A stretch of DNA of 49,854 nt. Source: Clostridia bacterium (GTDB lineage: Bacteria; Bacillota; Clostridia; TANB77; CAG-508). Shown here piece by piece: positions 44,001 to 49,854 of this stretch (positions within the stretch are counted from its first letter, which is position 1; each line of letters opens with the position of its first letter). The notes under the pieces are model-generated. The model was not told where the DNA came from, searched no databases, and saw only the letters and a list, made by a program, of their open reading frames with translations. The translations under genes were made by a program, and so were the position numbers. The stretch spans positions 1 through 49,854 of the forward strand of contig JAFROW010000003.1 in the NCBI GenBank assembly GCA_017429505.1. Reading direction: 5' to 3'.

Positions 44001-47000
44001 ATATGCTGTTGGTCCTGCTGTAAATGTTCCTGTTCCAGCATTTTGATAGAATTGTCCTTCAACTGTTTCATACAATCCAATTGTACCATCTGATTTTTTA
44101 CAAGGTACATATTGTCTTACTATTTCTCCATCTTCATATATGTCGAATGCATATAATTTTGCTATACCTATTTTGTTTGCTACACTTGTTCCATTAGCTG
44201 TTGCAGCTAATATAAACATATTTGCTGTTGCTGTATTTGTTGCTATAGACTCTGCCACATTAACACTATATTGGGAATCATATTTCCAATATCCTTTTTC
44301 AACATTAAATTTAAATGTATGTCTATTGGTATCTGCTGCAATACCTGTTGATTTCCAATTTCCAGTTCCATCTTTATATCCATAAGCTAAAACTGATGAA
44401 CCATTTATATAGTATACATAAGTAAATGAACCTGTAGTTGAATCGCTTCCATGTACACCATATATTCTTTGTTGAACAGGTGAAATTGAAGTAAATTGAT
44501 AATCTGCTCTTACTCCTGTATTAGGTGATGGTTTATATCCAGAATTAATATATTGTGTTCCTGTGCTTTCGATATATTCAAGTTGCTCATATCCTTCTGG
44601 TAAATAACTCCATCCCGCAAATGTATATCCTGATTTAGTTGATGTAGCTAGTGTTCCATATGCATTATTGAATGTAACTTGTTTATTTGTTGCAGAAGGT
44701 GTTCCTCCATTTCCATTATATGTAACTGTATACGAATTTGCCGTTGCACCAGATGATATAGTAACATTATTGTTTACTACAATCTTGTATCCTGTTGCTG
44801 TTCTTGATGTTGATCCTTCTTTTAATACTGGTGTATCAAATCCTGCATTCGCAATTGATATTGACCAGAATGGTGTTCCGGCTAATACTAATTTTGTTGC
44901 AGTTGTTACTGGTGTTCCTTTAGATGAAGCACTTGTTCCATCTAAACCAGTATATAATGTACTTCCAACTCCTTCTTCTCTTGTAACTTTTCTTACAGCT
45001 ATAGTAGCTTTATTTGCTGATACACTTCCTCCTGTTGTTGCATCTTTTACCCATACATAATATGTTGTTCCTTCAGCTAAAGTTAGGTTTCCTGTATTTG
45101 TTGCTGTTATCCATGTATCTAATGCAAATGATGTACTTGCTGCATCACTTCCTGCTGCTGGAGCACTTGTTTGTGATGTACTTACATAGTATGCTGCTCC
45201 TACCTCTGCAGTGTATGTAAATGTATTATAGTCACTTCTTGTTATTGTTGGAGTTGCTATATATGTTGCACTACTTGTAAATGTTGTATCTGCAGTTATT
45301 TCTTGGTTACTTGAGTTTTCTATCGTTGTTGAACCTTTCTTTACTACTAATGTATTATATCCATCGCTTAATGCACCTGTTGGAATTACTGGTGTTCCAT
45401 TTAATACATACATTCCACTTGTTACATCTGCTCCATTTGTTGTGTCTGCTTTTGCTGTTAATGTTGTTCCTACTCCTGCTGTTAATGTAACTTTAAAATT
45501 TGTTATTGTTGCACTATTTGGTGAAACATTTCCGTCTTCATCTTGTACCCATACGTACCATGTCTCTTTGGCACTTGTACTTACATCTTGACTTGTTGTT
45601 GTAGCCCATCCTGTTGTGCTTGCTGTTGGCAAGCTTGTTTGTGTTTTACTTATTATATATTTAGATCCTGCTGTAGCACTTACTGTAAATGTATTATAGT
45701 CACTTCTTGTTATTGTTGGAGTTGCTGTATATGTTGCACTTGCTGTTAATGTTACTGAACCTGCACCCATTTTTACGTTTTGACTCTTTGTTCCTGCTGT
45801 AAATGTTGCTAAGTTTGTTCCTGAAGTCTTTGTCCATGTGCTCCATGTATATCCACTTTTTACTGTTGCATCAATTGATATATCTTGTTGGGTTCCATTA
45901 GTATCATTATTATATAAATAATTTCTTGTTCCAGTTCCAGTATAACCTGTTTGTTTTGTTCCACTTATACCAGTGCCTGCAACTAATTTCATACTATAAT
46001 AATTAATTGTTTTTGAATCATTATTATTATTTATAACTGCATTTACTCCAGAATCTAATAATGTTGTCTTTTCCCCGGAATGTTTTCCTGCATATACATC
46101 ATATGTTCCATTTAAAACATTAGTAAATATTGCTTCATTTCCGCTGCTTACCGTTGTTGTTGCTTTTTCTGTTCCATCTTGATATAGAGAAACTTTCATT
46201 CCACTATTTGAATATGCACTATTATTTAGCTTTAATGTTATAGTTACTGTATTAGACTCCCACTGTGCATACATAGTCTTTTTTGTTGTAGAACTGTCTA
46301 CTGCTGGTGTAAATCCTGTATATGAAGATTCTGCCGAATATTTAGTTGTACTATCTGCTGTTTCTCCCCATCCTACAAAATGGTAACCTGATTTTATAAA
46401 TCCATTTGATGCTAATGTAAATGATGGTGTAGTTATATTTGCATTGTTATTAATTCCAGAATTGTAATATTGCGTACTTTGTGTTGCTAAAGTTGTTCCG
46501 GTTCCACCATTTGCATTATATTCTATTGTAACTGTTCTAGAATATTTAGATCTTAAGTATGCCAAAAAATTATATTCTGGTTTATAACTTGTTCCTACCT
46601 TAGATGCTTCTATATCTGTAGAAGCATTTGCTGTATTAGTTCCACCTTTATATCCTAAGAATGTCCAGCCTGCTTCACTAGGTATTCCAGTATTAACTGG
46701 TGTTGGAATATCTATTGCTGTTAAATATGTATCTGATATTGAATATGGGTTCCAATATTGTGTTTTAGTTGTATCAGGTGCAATTGCATCTTTACCACTA
46801 TAAAATTTTAATCCTCTCGAACCTACTGCATATAAGTTAATATCATTTGCTATATTCCAGCTAGATATAGATTGTTTTTCAGTATAATCTCTTGTTGTTC
46901 CTGTTTGATCTGTACTCCATCCATAGAATGTCCAATAATACGTTGCGCTATCTGCACTCTTTGGTAACAATGTTCCTCCTAAATCATCATGATACGATTT

Positions 47001-49854
47001 TAATGTTACTGACTCTCCATATGTTACATCCATATCTCCTAATTTAGTTGTACCTGCTGTACTTGTTCCATTTCCTTGATAGAAATTAATTTTATAAACA
47101 TTTGCTGTTGCACTTGTTGAAAATGTTGTATCTGCAGTTATTTCTTGACTGCTTGAGTTTTCTATTGTTGTTGAACCTTTCTTTACTACTAGTGTATTAT
47201 ATCCTGTGCTTAATGTTCCTGTTGGATATACTGGTGTTCCATTTAATACATACATTCCACTTGTTACATCTGCTCCATTTGTTGTGTCTGCTTTTGCTGT
47301 TAATGTTGTTCCTTTGCCTGCTGTTAATGTTACTTTGTAGTTTGTTATTGTTGCACTATTTGATGAAACATTTCCATTTGCGTCTTGTACCCATACATAC
47401 CATGTTTCTTTAGCACTTGTTCCTACATCTTTACTTGTTGTTGTTGTCCATCCTGTTGTGCTTGATGTTGGAGTGGTTGTTTGTGTCTTACTTATTAAGT
47501 ATTTTGATCCTGCCGTTGCACTTACTGTAAATGTATTATAATCACTTCTTGTTATTGTTGGAGTTGCTGTATATATTGCACTTGCAGTTAATGTTGCATC
47601 TCCCGCTCCCATTTTTACATTTTGACTCTTTGTTCCTGCTGTAAATGTTGCTAAGTTTGTTCCTGAAGTTTTTGTCCATGTGCTCCATGTGTATCCACTA
47701 CTTACTGTCGCATCTATTGCTATTGTTTGTACACTACTACTATTGTATAGATATGTTCCTGCTCCACTTACACTTCTAATTCCTGTTCCTTTACTTAATG
47801 TTAAAGTGTAATATTGTGCTGTTACTGCACTTGGACTATCATTATTTACTGTTACACTTTTTCCTGTATATATTCTTGTTGTTAATGCTCCACTACTCTT
47901 TCCTGCCCATACATAATATGTTCCATTTGGCACTTCAGTAAATGTTACTGTTCCGTTACTATTTGTCTTTGTATTTGATGTATATCCTGTTGGAGCTGTA
48001 TCACTTGTACTACTTGAGCTTAATGATACTGAGTATCCTGCTGTTATTGCTGTTGTTCCGTTTTTTAAGTTTACTGTTACTTTATTTTCATTCCATATAG
48101 CATATAAGTTTACCGTTTCCCCTACTATTGTTGTTCCTGTTGTCATATTTGCCTTATCTGCATATGCTACTGTTGTACTACTTGAACTTGTTGACCATCC
48201 TCCAAATGAATATCCTGTTCTTGCAAATACATTTGCTGTTAATGCTTTTGCTGTTCCATATACAAATCCTGTTTGATCTGCCATTGTTCCTGTTGCATCA
48301 TCTGCATTCTTATTAAACTTAACTGAATAACTTATTCCTGTCCAATGTGCATAAAGTGTTATATTTTCATCATATTTTATCCATTTTCCAGATGAGTCAC
48401 TATATCCGCTTAATGATGATACTAATGTACCATTACTATTAAATATTTTAGTTCCACCTGTAGCTGATGTATACCAGCCATCAAATGAATATCCAACTCT
48501 TGAAACTACTCTTGTATCTGGAGTCCAATTATACTGTGTATCTCCTGGATATGTTCCATATGCTGTATCGTAATTATAAAATCTATGTGCTGATGTGCTA
48601 TTTGCTCCATAATATCCATTACTCCAACTCTTTACATATGTAGTATCAAATTTACCATTATTTGTATTAAATGTTACTTTAGAACCACTTGCTGCCCAAT
48701 TTGCAGTTAATGTTCCATTTCCAGCTCCATATTTATAACTTGTTTTAAATTGGTCTCTTGTGTAACTCTTCATTACTATAGAGTTAATGTTCCATGAAAT
48801 TTGTGTTTTATCTGTACCAGAAAGATATATATATGCTTTTTCTCCAACATTTCCTGTTTTACCAGTAAATACTGCCATATAGTATGTTTTCCACTCTCCT
48901 GTTCCAACTTTGTCATTAAATCTATAGTTAGAACCTATTCCTGTATAGTATGCTCCTATTCCTCCTAGATTTATATTATATCCTGTTGGAATTTTAGCTT
49001 TTATTTCTAATACATTTATTCTTAATGGTGTTGTTGGCCATGCATTTAAAGATATTCCTCCTGCATTTGTGTTTGATGTTCCGTTTGTAATAATCTCTAG
49101 AGAGTATCCTCCTGTTGCAGTAGAATCTTCAACCATACTATTTGTAGCATTACTATATGATGATGGCGTTGTACTTGTTGCAGAATTATAGTTAAATGTT
49201 TGTGTCTCTGTTGGTGTAACTGAAGTGTCATAATAAGTATATGTTCCACTTCCTGACAAAGTCCATCCTGTGAATATATATCCTTCTTTTGTTGGATTAT
49301 TTGCTACATTATATGTTGTATCATAATTTTGTTTTACTGTTGTATTTGATGTTGTTCCATTAAATGTTCCTCCATTTGGATTAACAGTTAATGTATATTC
49401 ATTTATCTTCCATCCTGCATATAACGTTGTATTTGATGTTTTATCATAATTTCTTGCACTTGCTCCTGATGCTGTATAATATTGTTTTGCTCCTGATGCT
49501 GTGTAATTTTCATTGTCATACCATCCCATAAATGTATATCCTGTTTTTGTTGGGGCTGTTGTTGAGATAGTTGGCATTGCAGAATCATATGTTGCTGTAA
49601 CATTTGCACTTTGTCCTCCAGTACCACTATTAGAGTTAAATGATACTGTATATGTGTTTGCTGTCCATTTTGCTGTTGCTGTTATTGTCCAATTTGCTGT
49701 ATTATATGCTAAATTTGGATTAAATTCTGTATTCTTATCATAATCTGTACTTCCTATTGTCCATTTACTAAATGTATATCCTGTTGGTGGTGTATATATT
49801 GTATTTGATAATGTTACTTCTTGACTACTTGTTGTTGTATTATTTGTATTTAAG
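38082..49854 (-). CDS. Giant repeat-rich surface protein, 5' end outside the window
   Basis: At least 3,923 residues; the frame is open to the window end, so the true start is not visible (the ATG at 49577 is internal). The product is a Thr/Ser/Asn-rich mosaic: InlB B-repeat / Listeria-Bacteroides repeats (GYTFxGWYT, TLYAQW) throughout; a LamG-like domain at plus 43,990-44,610 (EQLEYIESTGTQYINSGYKP); a right-handed beta-helix at about 42,100-43,300 with many V-x-I-S-G-G-T-I turns; and twelve BspA-type DUF285 repeats (FDTSNVTDMSxMF) at 38,400-39,330. It ends LGRQLKIKND without an LPXTG motif, so attachment is unclear. It is probably an adhesin. Confidence 0.85.
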   Translation of the reverse strand, partial: LNTNNTTTSSQEVTLSNTIYTPPTGYTFSKWTIGSTDYDKNTEFNPNLAYNTANWTITATAKWTANTYTVSFNSNSGTGGQSANVTATYDSAMPTISTTAPTKTGYTFMGWYDNENYTASGAKQYYTASGASARNYDKTSNTTLYAGWKINEYTLTVNPNGGTFNGTTSNTTVKQNYDTTYNVANNPTKEGYIFTGWTLSGSGTYTYYDTSVTPTETQTFNYNSATSTTPSSYSNATNSMVEDSTATGGYSLEIITNGTSNTNAGGISLNAWPTTPLRINVLEIKAKIPTGYNINLGGIGAYYTGIGSNYRFNDKVGTGEWKTYYMAVFTGKTGNVGEKAYIYLSGTDKTQISWNINSIVMKSYTRDQFKTSYKYGAGNGTLTANWAASGSKVTFNTNNGKFDTTYVKSWSNGYYGANSTSAHRFYNYDTAYGTYPGDTQYNWTPDTRVVSRVGYSFDGWYTSATGGTKIFNSNGTLVSSLSGYSDSSGKWIKYDENITLYAHWTGISYSVKFNKNADDATGTMADQTGFVYGTAKALTANVFARTGYSFGGWSTSSSSTTVAYADKANMTTGTTIVGETVNLYAIWNENKVTVNLKNGTTAITAGYSVSLSSSSTSDTAPTGYTSNTKTNSNGTVTFTEVPNGTYYVWAGKSSGALTTRIYTGKSVTVNNDSPSAVTAQYYTLTLSKGTGIRSVSGAGTYLYNSSSVQTIAIDATVSSGYTWSTWTKTSGTNLATFTAGTKSQNVKMGAGDATLTASAIYTATPTITRSDYNTFTVSATAGSKYLISKTQTTTPTSSTTGWTTTTSKDVGTSAKETWYVWVQDANGNVSSNSATITNYKVTLTAGKGTTLTAKADTTNGADVTSGMYVLNGTPVYPTGTLSTGYNTLVVKKGSTTIENSSSQEITADTTFSTSATANVYKINFYQGNGTSTAGTTKLGDMDVTYGESVTLKSYHDDLGGTLLPKSADSATYYWTFYGWSTDQTGTTRDYTEKQSISSWNIANDINLYAVGSRGLKFYSGKDAIAPDTTKTQYWNPYSISDTYLTAIDIPTPVNTGIPSEAGWTFLGYKGGTNTANASTDIEASKVGTSYKPEYNFLAYLRSKYSRTVTIEYNANGGTGTTLATQSTQYYNSGINNNANITTPSFTLASNGFIKSGYHFVGWGETADSTTKYSAESSYTGFTPAVDSSTTKKTMYAQWESNTVTITLKLNNSAYSNSGMKVSLYQDGTEKATTTVSSGNEAIFTNVLNGTYDVYAGKHSGEKTTLLDSGVNAVINNNNDSKTINYYSMKLVAGTGISGTKQTGYTGTGTRNYLYNNDTNGTQQDISIDATVKSGYTWSTWTKTSGTNLATFTAGTKSQNVKMGAGSVTLTASATYTATPTITRSDYNTFTVSATAGSKYIISKTQTSLPTASTTGWATTTSQDVSTSAKETWYVWVQDEDGNVSPNSATITNFKVTLTAGVGTTLTAKADTTNGADVTSGMYVLNGTPVIPTGALSDGYNTLVVKKGSTTIENSSNQEITADTTFTSSATYIATPTITRSDYNTFTYTAEVGAAYYVSTSQTSAPAAGSDAASTSFALDTWITATNTGNLTLAEGTTYYVWVKDATTGGSVSANKATIAVRKVTREEGVGSTLYTGLDGTSASSKGTPVTTATKLVLAGTPFWSISIANAGFDTPVLKEGSTSRTATGYKIVVNNNVTISSGATANSYTVTYNGNGGTPSATNKQVTFNNAYGTLATSTKSGYTFAGWSYLPEGYEQLEYIESTGTQYINSGYKPSPNTGVRADYQFTSISPVQQRIYGVHGSDSTTGSFTYVYYINGSSVLAYGYKDGTGNWKSTGIAADTNRHTFKFNVEKGYWKYDSQYSVNVAESIATNTATANMFILAATANGTSVANKIGIAKLYAFDIYEDGEIVRQYVPCKKSDGTIGLYETVEGQFYQNAGTGTFTAGPTAYVTSSTIVSTPKNHTLYAKYSVSTSNKVTLTLKKDGANSTALNGYTVYISNSKTSNSKSWNGTTPSAATMNITGAMVPGTTYYVWIGKDSNHKTADADMVYSGVSFTGATTATATLNYYTLTMQTANATATVNGTSVANNEIVVVLGGTTTVGDNIEHAIVGTAATNYHFNSWSVENGNATIGDLTTASTTAKVAEASTIKVTGLANNYQNTNTSTYYETLESALSEVENNQTIKVLNSVTETTGPSVPNGKTGVKLNMNGKTTTLDNVVLTNNGTLDIYSSVNGGVLQGSAINLIKNSGTLTTNGTSNSCTLSLINTSSVAGAKVITNDANKLVTLNTNTTLTFNTAMPEDNTTNRYVIANSGTTTIQGAIIKNDLSTTSYGINNSSSGRIVMTSGAINTNGACIYSTGTGTDTPAIEISGTVSGTTITSANGYGIRNNGTGKVKVAGGKITAKTYAIYHTNTTGIVEISGGEISGNSYTIYNYYTGTVNISGGTITSVTNVIRNRQDGTINVSGGTVTSTGASAIYNGATGHINVTGGTVSGGTYGIYGLEGEVNVSGSSTSITGVTYGVAVKTGTATITGGTIEVTEGVGVYATSGTVTIGTNEATPNVSTTVPSITGGTYGVQVTTGDFNFYDGVIKGKYEDSTGYSLSKDPTATPPGYGVLKTTSGSVETAVLAKQYIVEYYQGNNSTTAGATLLTSSTHLYGQAKTLTAYSGTAPSGWEFAGWSANNGTTATTVTYTNEQSVSNLTSTPRGTIKLYAIFKRTIKFNSGVNCATTSTEEQRYNPYKTTESITAVSAPAPSTTTLSNYGWGALGYRSNKSAANRTYAVTTSAANITPAYNVADVTDATSTTVNLYAVYSRHATFYSGVEKETTSTTETPQYYNTSGNTVSNISAPAPTAISGWTARGYRADTDAKDKSYTVTTSATNIKPAYNVGNTTDKKLYLYAVYQRTLTITYNGNGSDGGSTANTTKTVYLNTNSTTTSDQAVTLATNGFTRTGYRFVEWNTQANGNGTSYAEGASYTAGLAYNASTFGKTIYAKWEANTITLTLKVDNGAYSNSGIKVDLYQSGESKASTTVSSGSTATFTAVANGTYDVYAGQHSGAKTTLIDTGLNITINDNDKTGTINYYSLKLVKGTGISGTNQTGYTNTNARNYLYKSSGTQQDISIDATVSSGYTWATWTKTAGTNLATFTPGTKSQNVKMGAGAATLTASAVQTPQITLSDFNTFTYTAEGATAYYVSTSDTAPTAGTTNASSTFALDTWTTATSTGDLTLSAGQIYYVWAESAVTGGVVSASSSIAVRTVTRSQGTGSTLTIKYTNSSGSNVTFSSNKANMLNGTILYVSAVAKTGYENPALKKDGTNVTNSTTYTIDANVTFASSATEKTAILTYNANGHGTAPANVTMKYTKATNAADALTLDGYEFQGWNTEADGTGTAYEPGAQVKAANVVPTATTLYAQWRKIRVMFKPGTEVKAKMQSLSNGNNIRYIVRASSIPSEYQKNSNIVSTSDSEIPIYMWYNNNTIYYYSEASHPQLNPDSHNMFSLMSSLESVEFDTIDTSEVTNMSGMFMLTRVTNPNFSNFDTSKVTDMSGMFTGITSTTSLDLSSFDTSNVTDMSWMFNDALHVTSINVSSFDTSNVTNMAGMFRYCYELTSLDLSNFDTSNVTDMSEMFNMSSLGAPEGTSYSTQLTSLDISNFNTSKVTDMSKMFRECCNLTSLDVSHFNTSNVTDMSYMFDGCSSITSLDVSDFNTSKVTDMSNMFDGCRLVTSLNVSNFNTLNVTNMDRMFYSCSGLTSLDLSNFDTSNVTNMTHMFGLCRNLTSLNISNFDTSNVTDMEYMFALCDSLTSLDLSSFDTSKVTNMSEMFYRCSKLVTIYVSNSWTTRAVTESTDIFDRDTKLVGGAGTTYNGDGILYARIDGGTSSPGYFTYKAASTTNLVNPTSLNNVRLTNNTSSLTSTYGSELGRQLKIKND
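38400..39330 (-). repeat. Twelve DUF285 (BspA-type) repeats
   Basis: A 75-base unit, sometimes longer, encodes SLDLSNFDTSNVTDMSxMF with a variable turn. Many units share long identical DNA stretches such as GTTACATTTGATGTATCAAA on the plus strand, so unequal recombination can change copy number. The family occurs in bacterial surface proteins that bind host or bacterial partners. Confidence 0.9.
45280..47700 (-). repeat. Near-identical 580-bp duplication inside the giant gene
   Basis: Plus positions 47122-47700 and 45280-45858 align end to end with a constant 1,842-base offset and few differences. Both encode WTKTSGTNLATFTAGTK..., the ITRSDYNTF module and MYVLNGTPV. A shorter third copy of the first module is near 40,360-40,480. 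The high DNA identity suggests recent duplication or gene conversion. Confidence 0.85.

Noticed and set aside
40049-48316. Many plus-strand open frames opposite the giant gene, rich in Leu or Val
   Set aside because: They are shadows of the Thr/Ala/Ser-rich minus-strand codons, with no ribosome sites and no sensible protein composition.

Overview
The window comes from an AT-rich, low-GC Gram-positive anaerobe, most likely a gut Clostridia-type bacterium. The support is strong AGGAGG-type ribosome sites, many TTGACA-17-TATAAT promoters, an LPXTG sortase signal, glucosaminidases, a CIRCE-like heat-shock operator, TnpV/MobV/serine-recombinase mobile genes and prepilin-like 'GITLIALVITIIV' proteins. 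No rRNA, tRNA or CRISPR array was seen. Everything was read by eye from the sequence; no database search was run.

Region 1 (1-2217) is a mobile-gene remnant: a possible TnpV start leaving the window, a hairpin that could be an oriT, a MobV relaxase broken by one extra base, a small unknown gene and an XRE regulator.

Region 2 (2383-13198) is the clearest story. A prepilin-like gene is cut in its hydrophobic helix by a 10.1-kb integrative mobilizable element. The junctions share a GT dinucleotide, the rebuilt attP has 23-bp inverted arms matching at 18 positions, and joining the flanks restores a 236-residue reading frame. The element carries TnpV, an AlbA_2 ATP-binding regulator, a helix-turn-helix protein with an early stop, an intact MobV relaxase beside a hairpin cluster, an XRE regulator, a DUF6076-like zinc-finger protein, a second HTH protein, and a large serine recombinase whose promoter lies inside a 13-bp inverted repeat. 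It also carries its own prepilin-like gene containing a near copy of the rebuilt attB.

Region 3 (13211-15358) holds a stand-alone structured RNA candidate with its own promoter and terminator, then a nucleotidyltransferase/P-loop kinase gene pair, then remnants of a Cu/Zn superoxide dismutase and an Amidase_6 protein.

Region 4 (15355-33730) has a ZIP metal transporter; an FtsX-type ABC exporter whose ATPase has lost a segment, with a divergent TetR gene; a secreted heparinase II/III-like enzyme with a dockerin; a glucosaminidase; clpB; a TtcA-like protein; the copper ATPase copA with copZ; and a second glucosaminidase coupled to a membrane protein. GGGACGG-containing repeats sit between several of these.

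Region 5 (33864-49854) has a 161-bp MITE-like palindrome, a papain-family protease with Ig-like domains and a dockerin, a sortase-anchored cohesin-like protein in the same operon, and the 3' part of a giant repeat-rich surface protein (at least 3,900 residues). The anchored cohesin plus two dockerin enzymes suggest a small cell-wall-attached cohesin-dockerin complex carrying a protease and a polysaccharide lyase.
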